This document shows positions 14,532 to 22,480 of a DNA stretch of 32,188 nt, piece after piece (position 1 is the stretch's first letter; every line of letters begins with the position of its first letter). Origin of the DNA: Planctomycetales bacterium (GTDB taxonomy: Bacteria; Planctomycetota; Planctomycetia; Pirellulales; Lacipirellulaceae). The stretch lies in NCBI GenBank assembly GCA_020427155.1, contig JAGQOW010000051.1, forward strand, positions 1 to 32,188, given 5' to 3'. Below the pieces are notes generated by a model. The model had not been told where the DNA came from and did no database searches. It was given only the letters and a program-made list of their open reading frames with translations. Made by a program: the position numbers and the translations under genes.

Positions 14532-16754
14532 GTGAGATCTCAGGTAGATGTAAGCACACTTGGACCGGTAATCCATGGTTACCACGAAAACCCCTTCGAG
14601 GTTCTGGGACCACACGAGATTGTGGAGAACGGACGCAAGGCTCTGGCAGTACGGGCATATTTGCCAGAGTCGCAGCAGGTTTGGCTCGTCGATCCTAAGC
14701 ACGGCTTCTCCCAGCCGATGCGTCGGATTCACCCGACGGGTCTCTTCGAGGCGATTTGCGACACAGCGTTTCACAACCCGCACCAAGGACCCTCTTACAT
14801 GTTTCGCGCCGTCAATCAGGCAGGCCAACAGACTACAATGCACGACCCCTACGCGTTTCCACCACTGCTGAGCGACTACGACCTACACCTTCTCGGCGAG
14901 GGCAGCCACTGGAAGAGTTACGAAAAACTGGGAGCCCATCGACGCGAAGTCAATGGCGTCGCTGGGATCAATTTTGCCGTTTGGGCGCCCAATGCCGAGA
15001 GTGTCAGTATCGTTGGCGATTTTAACAATTGGGATCGTCGGCCCCATGCCATGCGGAAGCACATCCCTGGCGGAATCTGGGAGCTGTTTATTCCCGAACT
15101 GCCCATGGGCTCGTTGTACAAGTTTTCGGTAAAAACCCCCGCAGGTCATGTCGTCGAAAAGTGCGATCCCTATGGTTTCGCCGCGGAAGTCCCGCCGCTG
15201 ACTGCCAACATCGTTACCGATCTGCACCAGTACGCATGGGCAGACGAGCAGTGGATGGCCAGTCGTGAGCGCCACAATTCTTTGGACGCGCCCATCTCGA
15301 TCTACGAAGTCCACCTGGGCAGCTGGCGTCGCAATCACAGCGGCGAGGGCCAGTGGCTCAATTATCGCGAACTTGCACACCAGCTAGTTAAGTACTGCAA
15401 AGAACTAGGCTACACACATCTGGAACTGATGCCGATCAGCGAGCATCCCTTTACCGGGAGTTGGGGATATCAGACAGTCGGCTACTACGCCGCCACAAGC
15501 CGTTATGGCTCGCCCCAGGATTTTCAGTACTTTGTCGACTACTGTCACCAGAACAACATTGGCGTATTGATCGACTGGGTGCCTGCCCACTTCCCCAAAG
15601 ACGGCCATGGGCTCGACCGCTTCGACGGGACCGCCCTCTACGAACACGCCGATCCTCGTCAGGGAGAACATCCCGACTGGGGGACTAAGATTTTCAATTA
15701 TGGCCGCAACGAGGTGCGAAATTTTCTCATCTCCAACGCCCTGTTCTGGCTCGACCATTACCACATCGACGGGCTGCGCGTCGACGCGGTCGCTTCGATG
15801 CTCTATCTCGATTACAGCCGCGAAGAGGGCGATTGGGTGCCCAATCGTTACGGCGGTCGCGAGAATCTCGAAGCGATTTCATTCCTCAAAGAGTTCAACG
15901 AGCAAGTGCATATCAATTACCCGGGCACCATGACCGTGGCCGAGGAATCGACTGCCTGGGGAGGAGTTTCGCGGCCGACCTACGTCGGCGGCCTGGGGTT
16001 CAGCTTTAAGTGGAACATGGGATGGATGAACGATACCCTTCAGTACATGCGTCACAATCCGATTCATCGAGGCTACCATCACGATGAACTGACATTCTCG
16101 CTGATTTATGCTTTTACCGAAAACTTTGTGCTGCCTTTCTCGCACGACGAGGTGGTTCACGGCAAAGGTTCGTTGCTCGACCAAATGCCAGGCGATCTTT
16201 GGCAACGCTTTGCCAATCTCCGATTGCTCTACGGTTACCAGTGGACCCATCCGGGCAAGAAAGTATTGTTCATGGGCGGAGAAATCGCTCAATGGAACGA
16301 ATGGGATTGCAACAACGAGCTGCAGTGGGAACTCTTGCAGTGGGACTCGCATCAAGGGGTTCAAAAACTTGTCGGCGATCTCAACCGCGTCTATCGCCAG
16401 GAACCGGCCCTGCATCAAGTCGATTTCGAGTACCAAGGCTTTGAGTGGATCGATAGCCACAACCACAACGATAGCGTCTTGGTTTACTTGCGTCGGGCCG
16501 CCGATCCTGCTGACTTCGTGCTCGTAGTCTGCAATTTCACTCCCGTTGTCCGCAAAAAATACCGTTTGGGAGTCCCCGAAGAGTGTTGGTACGAGGAAAT
16601 CCTCAATACCGACTCGGCCTACTATGGCGGCAGCAATGTGGGGAATGCCCCGGGAGTCAGCGCCGAAAGCTGCGAGAGCCATGGGCGGCCTTTCTCGATC
16701 GAGGTCACCCTCCCGCCCCTGGCGGTAATCGTCCTCAAGCCGCGCCGCAGCTGA
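14532..16754 (+). CDS. glgB: 1,4-alpha-glucan (glycogen) branching enzyme
   Basis: About 740 residues, full length for GlgB. It forms alpha-1,6 branches in glycogen. Order of domains: an N-terminal beta domain ([12 protein letters not shown]), a CBM48 module ([22 protein letters not shown]), a GH13 barrel, and an all-beta C-terminal domain. GH13 regions are complete: region [11 protein letters not shown], region [12 protein letters not shown] with the nucleophile Asp418, region III VAEEST with acid/base Glu471, and region [14 protein letters not shown]. An ATG at 14523 directly abuts the AGAGAAGG at 14515-14522, leaving no spacing; the GTG at 14532 is 9 bases away and is preferred, although the ATG would add only 3 residues. 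No other glycogen gene is adjacent. A long hairpin follows the stop. Confidence 0.95.
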   Translation: MRSQVDVSTLGPVIHGYHENPFEVLGPHEIVENGRKALAVRAYLPESQQVWLVDPKHGFSQPMRRIHPTGLFEAICDTAFHNPHQGPSYMFRAVNQAGQQTTMHDPYAFPPLLSDYDLHLLGEGSHWKSYEKLGAHRREVNGVAGINFAVWAPNAESVSIVGDFNNWDRRPHAMRKHIPGGIWELFIPELPMGSLYKFSVKTPAGHVVEKCDPYGFAAEVPPLTANIVTDLHQYAWADEQWMASRERHNSLDAPISIYEVHLGSWRRNHSGEGQWLNYRELAHQLVKYCKELGYTHLELMPISEHPFTGSWGYQTVGYYAATSRYGSPQDFQYFVDYCHQNNIGVLIDWVPAHFPKDGHGLDRFDGTALYEHADPRQGEHPDWGTKIFNYGRNEVRNFLISNALFWLDHYHIDGLRVDAVASMLYLDYSREEGDWVPNRYGGRENLEAISFLKEFNEQVHINYPGTMTVAEESTAWGGVSRPTYVGGLGFSFKWNMGWMNDTLQYMRHNPIHRGYHHDELTFSLIYAFTENFVLPFSHDEVVHGKGSLLDQMPGDLWQRFANLRLLYGYQWTHPGKKVLFMGGEIAQWNEWDCNNELQWELLQWDSHQGVQKLVGDLNRVYRQEPALHQVDFEYQGFEWIDSHNHNDSVLVYLRRAADPADFVLVVCNFTPVVRKKYRLGVPEECWYEEILNTDSAYYGGSNVGNAPGVSAESCESHGRPFSIEVTLPPLAVIVLKPRRS

Positions 16755-16791
16755 TACGGACTAACAGCCACGGTTTTGCTATCCTTTGCAA

Positions 16792-16832
16792 GAGTCCAAT
16801 CCAGGCTTCAGGCCGAAGCCTGGATTGGGCTC
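16792..16832 (+). terminator. Long hairpin downstream of glgB
   Basis: A perfect 14-bp stem CCAATCCAGGCTTC (16796-16809) with GAAGCCTGGATTGG (16815-16828) around a 5-base loop, extended by GAG/CTC past one mismatch. It begins 37 bases after the glgB stop. There is no T-run, so it may stabilise the mRNA 3' end or need a factor to terminate. Between here and 17003 I see nothing else recognisable. Confidence 0.6.
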
Positions 16833-17003
16833 TCGCTGATTCAGGCGATGCGGGGATAGAGAAAACTGACCATGGTTCCTGCGGGGGGCTTTTAGGTGAT
16901 CTTTTCTATGGGACGACCCGTTTCCCTGCGATAGGGGCGCAAATCCTTTGTCGGCAGCCAGTTCCGCGTCACAGCCCAGACGCCAAAAAAGCGGGCGAAA
17001 GCT

Positions 17004-17032
17004 TTGCATTCATTCCAGCCTCATGGTAGACT
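17004..17032 (+). promoter_or_regulatory. Candidate housekeeping promoter for the leader RNA
   Basis: TTGCAT (17004-17009), a 17-base spacer and TAGACT (17027-17032). It predicts a transcript starting near 17040. The -35 hexamer and the spacing are identical to those of the promoter at 9937. It faces the PEP-CTERM gene at 17275. Confidence 0.45.
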
Positions 17033-17039
17033 GTCCCCC

Positions 17040-17157
17040 GATTTCACAGTTTTTTGGGGAGGAGATGCCGCTAATGGCCCAAGGGATAGCAAGGTTAAGG
17101 CTAAAGAGCCGCTGACGTCCTGTGTACTTGTTGTACAGGGTGACAGCGGCTTTTTTT
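17040..17157 (+). ncRNA. Candidate ~118-nt leader or small RNA ending in an intrinsic terminator
   Basis: The interval runs from the predicted transcription start to the T-run of a strong terminator, with no ORF inside. It contains a small GGCT-AAAG-AGCC hairpin at 17099-17110. GCCGCT occurs twice: at 17067-17072 and as the 5' arm of the terminator at 17108-17113. The terminator's 3' arm (CAGCGGC) could thus pair with either copy, the arrangement expected of an attenuator. The downstream PEP-CTERM coding region starts 117 bases after the T-run. I could not match it to a known riboswitch or to SRP, 6S or tmRNA. Confidence 0.45.
17108..17157 (+). terminator. Rho-independent terminator inside the 5' leader of the PEP-CTERM gene
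   Basis: Outer stem GCCGCTG (17108-17114) with CAGCGGC (17144-17150), a 4/4 internal loop, an inner stem starting CCTGT/ACAGG (17119-17139), then T7 (17151-17157). All hallmarks of an intrinsic terminator are present. It lies before the gene at 17275, so it either ends a small RNA or controls read-through. Confidence 0.75.
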
Positions 17158-17274
17158 GTTGCTGTTCCAAGTCTTTCTTGTCTGGCAATCGTGGTTTGTT
17201 CTTTGTCTCAGTTGGCAGTTTCTGCCTCGGGCAATTGGACCCGTGGCTCGATCCTATAACGTTCGGGGGAGCTA

Positions 17275-18693
17275 ATGGCTATCTATTCTTGCGACGCAAA
17301 GGTCTCTCGTAGAGGGTATTTGCGCAACGGGACCTGGGATTTTGTTACCCTGATTGCGTTCGTGGTTGTTTGTCAATCTGCTTTTGCGACGGGCTTGTAT
17401 GCGCCTGTCGAAGCCATTTCTGGCGAGGGCTCGGCTCCTGCAGCCGGTAATGCTCCCACGCCCAATCTGCCGCGCAATGCCCAAGTTATGGATCAGTCTG
17501 CCTATGCCATGGGTAGCATGACTTGGAACGTCATCTTCGTTCAAAACAATGGTTCTGTGGCAGGCGCTGAAACCTGGTCGCCCTCAGAGATCAGCTCTCT
17601 CCAAACCGAGATCACGCAGGCGAAGAGCTACTGGGAAGGCTTGACCAGCGGGTTCCACCCCGGTGCTCAGCTCTCGATTAACATCAATTATGTCAATGGG
17701 GCGTCTCCCATGACCACGTCGCTCGACCCCACCGCCAGCCAAAGCGAGGGCTGGGTCAACCACGTCATGGCGCCGCTTGGGTACACAAGTACCGATCGCT
17801 TCACAAATGTCCGCAATTTCAATCAGGCCCAGCGAGTGGCGGCCAACACCCATTGGTCTACGACGATCTTCGCGCTGGACAACACCGACAACTACAAATC
17901 TAGCTATGCCTATGCCTATTTCGGCGGCCCTTTCACGATCCTGACCCGTGATCCCGCTGGTTGGCAACCACAGAACTTCAATATGGTTTTGGCTCACGAA
18001 ATGGGCCATATCTTCAACGCCCTCGACGAGTATCAAGCCTCGGGAGTAAGAAACACTCAGAGAGGCGGATATCTGAACGGTCTGACGCTCAACGCAGAGC
18101 TGGACGGAGCGGGCAATCCCGTCGTTCCGCCCCAGCCAAACGCGCTGATGCTCAATAACGGCAACTTCGTTACGGGCATTCCCTATGCTCCGCACCCCAG
18201 TGCCTCGGTCAATTTTGGTCATCGCGATACTGACAATGACACGATTCCCGACATCCTCGATACTTTCCCCACATTGACCGGCAACGACTCGAGCAGCAAC
18301 GCCGCCACCGGCAATTTCGTCTTCTCCGGAAGTATTTCGGTCAATGATTACAACAATAGCAACCCGCTGAACGTTGGATTCAGCAATTCTCAGAGCGACA
18401 TGACGATCAATACGATCGCTTCGATGTCCTATACCCTCGATGGCGGCCTTCCGGTTCCGTTTCCCGCTGTCGATGGCACTTACGATGACTACACAGAGTT
18501 GCTGAGTTTCACGATTCCAAGTTTGAGTGCTGGAAATCATACGATCGACGTGATCGGAACGAACAGCGTTGGCAACTCTTCAAATCTATTGCAGTTTAGT
18601 TTTACTTCCACGGTCCCCGAGCCGTCGACACTGCTGCTAGCCGTGGTAGGGCTCGCCAGTCTGCTACGTTGCCAGCGTCGGCACCTTTCATAA
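17275..18693 (+). CDS. PEP-CTERM surface protein with a metalloprotease-like HExxH site
   Basis: A 472-residue exported protein. A hydrophobic segment at about 24-38 ends in AFA, a probable signal-peptide cleavage site. The central part carries LAHEMGHIFNALDEY with HEMGH at 241-245 followed by Asp-Glu-Tyr; this HExxH-x5-DEY pattern resembles the M64 (IgA peptidase) zinc proteases, so secreted peptidase activity is plausible. A calcium-loop-like DTDNDTIPDILD stretch (about 321-332) follows, then a beta-rich domain with NxxxI repeats. The C-terminus VPEPSTLLLAVVGLASLLRCQRR is a PEP-CTERM sorting signal: PEP motif, hydrophobic helix, basic tail. The exosortase is not in this window. The ATG has GGGGGAG just upstream. 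The gene is preceded by an attenuator-like leader. Confidence 0.85.
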   Translation: MAIYSCDAKVSRRGYLRNGTWDFVTLIAFVVVCQSAFATGLYAPVEAISGEGSAPAAGNAPTPNLPRNAQVMDQSAYAMGSMTWNVIFVQNNGSVAGAETWSPSEISSLQTEITQAKSYWEGLTSGFHPGAQLSININYVNGASPMTTSLDPTASQSEGWVNHVMAPLGYTSTDRFTNVRNFNQAQRVAANTHWSTTIFALDNTDNYKSSYAYAYFGGPFTILTRDPAGWQPQNFNMVLAHEMGHIFNALDEYQASGVRNTQRGGYLNGLTLNAELDGAGNPVVPPQPNALMLNNGNFVTGIPYAPHPSASVNFGHRDTDNDTIPDILDTFPTLTGNDSSSNAATGNFVFSGSISVNDYNNSNPLNVGFSNSQSDMTINTIASMSYTLDGGLPVPFPAVDGTYDDYTELLSFTIPSLSAGNHTIDVIGTNSVGNSSNLLQFSFTSTVPEPSTLLLAVVGLASLLRCQRRHLS

Positions 18694-18763
18694 TCGGTCC
18701 CCTGGATTCGGACACCCTGGCGTCATTTTGGAATGAATACTCACCTGATTTTTAAGTATTTCG

Positions 18764-19426
18764 ATGGCTAAGGAAACTTTCGATCGCAGCAAGCCGCACG
18801 TCAATATCGGGAATACTGCGATACTTAACGATACCTCCGGTAGTCTGACGGCGAGCGATGCTGCGTCGTCCACCGTGGGCAGCGGCGACACCGACAGTTC
18901 CATACTCATGTTCGACGCTTCGTCGTCCTTGTCGAACGAGACTGCCTCAGTTGCCTTTCCGATAGACACCTTCTTTGTCTTCGACCCTTCCAGCAGCGGC
19001 GATGCTGCGTCGATCGACTTCCAGTTGGAGATTCTTCCCACGACCGTGGCAGGCACTTCCAGCGTAGATGTTGCATTTACGATTATTCAGGATGAGCCAT
19101 TTGTCGCCTCTCGATCGGCGGGCCGTATCGACGGCACCGAGACCGACTGGACCTTGATTGGACAATCGGGGCTAAGACTCGAAGATTTTCAAGCGGTCGA
19201 TGGCGGTCCTGAACGTCCTGATTTCGGCCGGCCTTTCCAGTTCGGCTACGCTTTTACCGGTGAGTACTCTACCAGCGCATTGAGCGTTCAGCTGGGGATC
19301 GACAACATGCATGTCGAGATCACCACTGTCCCTGAGCCTACGTCGATCGCACTGGCGGTGGCCATGGGCATCTCGCTCTGGTGGAATCGCTGGTGGTGTG
19401 CGAGCGACGATGAGCCCTCCAATTAG
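18764..19426 (+). CDS. PEP-CTERM protein with an EF-Tu-like N-terminus and no signal peptide
   Basis: A 220-residue frame with two unlike parts. Residues 1-16, MAKETFDRSKPHVNIG, are the start of elongation factor Tu; E. coli EF-Tu shares 11 of the 16, the others being conservative or common variants. The match stops before the GTP-binding loop: position 17 is Asn and the sequence continues NTAILNDTSGSL. Residues 17-195 are Ser/Thr/Asp-rich beta-type surface protein sequence, ending in VPEPTSIALAVAMGISLWWNRWW, a PEP-CTERM sorting signal. There is no signal peptide, so the protein could not reach the exosortase as written, and no ribosome site precedes the ATG. It may be a pseudogene created when a tuf 5' fragment replaced the original N-terminus. 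It lies 70 bases after another PEP-CTERM gene. Confidence 0.6.
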   Translation: MAKETFDRSKPHVNIGNTAILNDTSGSLTASDAASSTVGSGDTDSSILMFDASSSLSNETASVAFPIDTFFVFDPSSSGDAASIDFQLEILPTTVAGTSSVDVAFTIIQDEPFVASRSAGRIDGTETDWTLIGQSGLRLEDFQAVDGGPERPDFGRPFQFGYAFTGEYSTSALSVQLGIDNMHVEITTVPEPTSIALAVAMGISLWWNRWWCASDDEPSN

Positions 19427-19500
19427 CTGTGTTCTCGCTTCGTAACAGGTGGCGGCCGTCGCTAGTTGAGTGTCAGGAGCGGACCCGATCGCGCTATTCT

Positions 19501-20592
19501 TTATTCTTTTCCACCTTGGAAGAGCAGCAGGTCGACGATTGGCTCGACAAAGTTCACTGGCGGATCGGGGCTTGCACGATTGAGCAGAATAACCGTAGCT
19601 GCTTTTCGGTTGGGGAAACACTGCAGCATCAGTGAAAACCCCCGCGTACCGCCAGCATGCATCACCCGTCGCTCATTCCGGTACGTCCCAAGAAACCAGC
19701 CGTAACCATAGTAATCTTCGCCGCGATCGGTTTTCACGTGCGGCCAGAACATCGCCTTGGAGGACGATTCGCTAAGCAATCCGCCGTGATGAAGGGTCGC
19801 TAGCCAGCGTTCCAGATCGTCAAGCGAACTGTAGACGCCTCCGTCTCCGCGCACGGCACTCGTCAAACTTTGATCTCCCAGGACCCACTTCTGGTTCTCG
19901 TTTATCTCGTGTCCCAGCGCCCTCTCTGGCACCGAATTGATGCCCGCCATGTACAAGACCGTGCGAAGCATACCAGCAGGCTCAAACACTTCAGTTCTCA
20001 TGAATTGATGGAACGGTCGTTGGGCGGCAGTCTCGACGATTAAACCCAGCAGAGCGTAGCCAGAGTTGGAGTAGGCAAACTTCGTACCCGGATCAAATAC
20101 GGGTTCCTGAGTCTCTCGCAGCAGCGCAAGCACATTCAAATCAGTAAGTTGCAAAGTGGTTCCTGGCGGAATCAGTTTCTCGTAGTCCGGCAATCCGGAG
20201 GTGTGCGTCAGCAAATGATGAACTGTGATCCGTCGCCAATACTCAGGGCACTCTGGAAAAAACAGGTCAAGCGTGTCGTCTAGCGACGCGAGTTGACGGT
20301 CCACCAGCAACATTACGGCAGTGGCAGTGAACTGTTTGCTGACCGACGCCAGACGAAAATTGGTGCCGACGGTACAGATCTCAGGCTGATCGATCCGACG
20401 CCGTCCCCAGGCATGTTTGAATACCGTTTCGCCGCCGTCAATCGCCATCACGGCAGCCCCGACAAAAGGAGGCAACAGCTTCTCGACTTGATCAATCAAG
20501 TTTTCTTCCTCTGCCGCAGCGCATAAAGAGCCCGACCCAACTGCTGCCAGCCATGCTATGAGGCAGAGAATACTTGCCTGAGAGAAAGACAC
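19501..20592 (-). CDS. Exported serine hydrolase of the class C beta-lactamase/DD-peptidase fold
   Basis: A 363-residue penicillin-binding-type serine hydrolase. A signal peptide covers about residues 1-26 (ending CAAA). The three active-site motifs are intact: SVSK at 83-86 (nucleophile Ser83, Lys86), YSN at 174-176, and HAGG at 312-315 in place of KTG, as is common in the beta-lactamase-related esterase/D-aminopeptidase groups. The start is GTG at 20592, with AAGGAG (minus strand, 20602-20607) at 9-base spacing. It probably acts in the periplasm on a D-amino-acid-containing peptide, ester or beta-lactam; which one cannot be decided. It diverges from a D-aminoacylase-type gene, which suggests a shared theme of D-amino-acid turnover. 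Confidence 0.88.
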   Translation of the reverse strand: MSFSQASILCLIAWLAAVGSGSLCAAAEEENLIDQVEKLLPPFVGAAVMAIDGGETVFKHAWGRRRIDQPEICTVGTNFRLASVSKQFTATAVMLLVDRQLASLDDTLDLFFPECPEYWRRITVHHLLTHTSGLPDYEKLIPPGTTLQLTDLNVLALLRETQEPVFDPGTKFAYSNSGYALLGLIVETAAQRPFHQFMRTEVFEPAGMLRTVLYMAGINSVPERALGHEINENQKWVLGDQSLTSAVRGDGGVYSSLDDLERWLATLHHGGLLSESSSKAMFWPHVKTDRGEDYYGYGWFLGTYRNERRVMHAGGTRGFSLMLQCFPNRKAATVILLNRASPDPPVNFVEPIVDLLLFQGGKE

Positions 20593-20748
20593 GTAGCGAA
20601 GCTCCTTGCGATCCTAATCGGGGGCAACCGGCACGTGCCCTTAGCGGCCTGCAGAAGGAAGAGGCGTCGATCGGCGTCATTATCGGCAGCTGGTTGGCGA
20701 TTGCAAGCCAAAGCAGTTATCATCCTGGCAGTATTCAGCTATGACTGG

Positions 20749-20768
20749 CCGAGAACCAAGCTTCTCGG
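20749..20768 (+). repeat. Hairpin with CCGAGAA/TTCTCGG arms, second copy
   Basis: The 7-bp arms are identical to those at 10561-10579, here around the 6-base loop CCAAGC. It lies in the 222-base gap between divergent genes, 47 bases upstream of the ATG at 20815, so it would be in the leader of that mRNA or overlap its promoter. Confidence 0.5.
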
Positions 20769-20814
20769 AACGTTGATTCAAATGCTACCCACGGTCTTTC
20801 AGGAATCTCTTGAT

Positions 20815-22467
20815 ATGATTCGCACGAACTGGTCACGCAGCTTTGTTTTCTGCCTGTCACTGGCAATGAGCTTTGTCTCCTGCTGCTCTCGGGGCGCCAA
20901 CACTGAGCCCATCGACGCCGACGTCGTTCTTGTCGGCGGAACGATACTCGACGGGACAGGAGCTCCAGGAGTCTCCGGAGATCTAGCGATTCGAGGCGAT
21001 CGGATCGTAGCCGTTGGCAGCTTTCAGCGCGGACAGGTCGGACGCATAGTCGCTTGCGACGGCTTCATCGTTTGTCCGGGGTTCATTGATTTGCACAACC
21101 ATAGCGATTCGTCCGTCACGATCGACAATCCGCAAAGAGGCGAATCGCAAGAGGTGCCGCGGATTCTAGCTCCCGCCACCCGGTCCGCGACCTGTTATTT
21201 GACCCAGGGCTGCACCACGATCGTTACCGGCAATTGTGGTGGCGGTGCGGTCGACGTCAACGACTACTACGCCAGGCTTGATATCGATCATCCTGGTGTG
21301 AACGTCGCTCACTTGCTGCCGCACGGGTCGCTGCGAGATAAAGTGATCGGCCAAACGCGGCGAGCTCCGACCGAGGAAGAACTCGCCAAGATGTGCGAGC
21401 TCGCAACCGAGGCCATGCAGGCTGGCGCCTGGGGGATGTCGACGGGACTCCAGTATGTGCCGGGTTCGTTTGCCGACGTGACAGAACTGGGGGCAATTGC
21501 AGGATCAGTCGGCCAGCAAGGCGGCTTCTATGCCAGTCATATCCGCGACGAAGGCGACGAGCTACTCGAATCGATCGAAGAGGCTATCGAAGTCGGCCGA
21601 CGAGGCAATCTGCCCGTCCATATCTCACACCTCAAGGCCAGCAAACGTCCCAACTGGGGGAAGGTGCGGGCTGCCGCGGAACTTATCGAGAAGACACGTG
21701 CTGAGGGTCGTCGTGTCACTGCCGATCAATACCCCTACGATGCCAGCAGCACCTCAATCACCGCTATGTTGCTGCCCGACGAGGAACGCGAAGGAGGCGC
21801 GGAAGCTGTAGTCGCCAGACTGAACGACCCTGACGAACTGCCACGGCTGCGAGCGATCGTTGAAGAAGCTCTGGCCTCCCGCGGCCGGATCATGATTGCC
21901 AGTTGTCCAAAACACCCGACCTGGGTGGGGCGAATGATTGCCGAAGTGGCCGCCGCCGAACAGCGAGCTCCGGTCGAGGTGGCCTTAGACATTCTTCGTT
22001 CAGGGAGCGAACAAGGCGTGAGCTTCAGTATGAACGATCGCGATGTACGATACGTCATGACACTGCCCTGGGCTGCAACCGCGTCGGATGGAAGCACCAA
22101 GGTCGACGATGGCACACGCCCCCATCCCAGGAGTTTCGGCACCTTTCCTCGCCGTATCGGCCGCTATGCCATCCAAGAGGGAGTAGTCCCGGTAGAACAA
22201 GCGGTTCGCAGTGCGACGGGACTGCCTGCCGACATCCTTGGGATGAGCGACCGGGGCTATCTCCGGCCAGGCTGGATCGCGGACATTGCGATCTTCGACC
22301 CCGCCACTTTCCGCGACCATGCCACCTTCGAGTCTCCGTTCGAGAACTCGTCAGGCGTGAAGTGGGTGTTCGTCAACGGCCAAATCGCTATCGAAGACGG
22401 CACTCTAAGTATCTCCAATGCAGGCCTTCCCCTGCGCAAGCCCCAGGCAACCAACACAGGCAATTGA
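20815..22467 (+). CDS. N-acyl-D-amino-acid deacylase (D-aminoacylase-type amidohydrolase), probable lipoprotein
   Basis: A 550-residue amidohydrolase. Metal-site motifs are GFIDLHNHSD (His94, His96), the family cysteine in TGNCGGG, ASHIRDEGD (His242), HISHLKA (His269, His272) and the catalytic Asp425 in TASDGSTK; HPRSFGTFPR completes the D-aminoacylase pattern. The protein should remove an N-acyl group from D-amino acids or act on a related dipeptide. The ATG at 20815 is chosen because AGGA is 10 bases upstream and it gives a clean signal sequence MIRTNWSRSFVFCLSLAMS ending FVSCC, a probable lipoprotein cleavage site. The frame is open further upstream without signal-like sequence. Its stop is 13 bases from the convergent chaperone gene. 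Confidence 0.88.
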   Translation: MIRTNWSRSFVFCLSLAMSFVSCCSRGANTEPIDADVVLVGGTILDGTGAPGVSGDLAIRGDRIVAVGSFQRGQVGRIVACDGFIVCPGFIDLHNHSDSSVTIDNPQRGESQEVPRILAPATRSATCYLTQGCTTIVTGNCGGGAVDVNDYYARLDIDHPGVNVAHLLPHGSLRDKVIGQTRRAPTEEELAKMCELATEAMQAGAWGMSTGLQYVPGSFADVTELGAIAGSVGQQGGFYASHIRDEGDELLESIEEAIEVGRRGNLPVHISHLKASKRPNWGKVRAAAELIEKTRAEGRRVTADQYPYDASSTSITAMLLPDEEREGGAEAVVARLNDPDELPRLRAIVEEALASRGRIMIASCPKHPTWVGRMIAEVAAAEQRAPVEVALDILRSGSEQGVSFSMNDRDVRYVMTLPWAATASDGSTKVDDGTRPHPRSFGTFPRRIGRYAIQEGVVPVEQAVRSATGLPADILGMSDRGYLRPGWIADIAIFDPATFRDHATFESPFENSSGVKWVFVNGQIAIEDGTLSISNAGLPLRKPQATNTGN

Positions 22468-22480
22468 TAGAAGTCCCAGC

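Noticed and set aside
17040..17157. Possible fluoride or cyclic-di-GMP riboswitch in the PEP-CTERM leader (GGAGATG start, GGCT-AAAG-AGCC hairpin, CTGACG)
   Set aside because: Only scattered similarity. The conserved helices and GCAAA/UGAUG-type core residues of those classes are not present together, so no known class is named.
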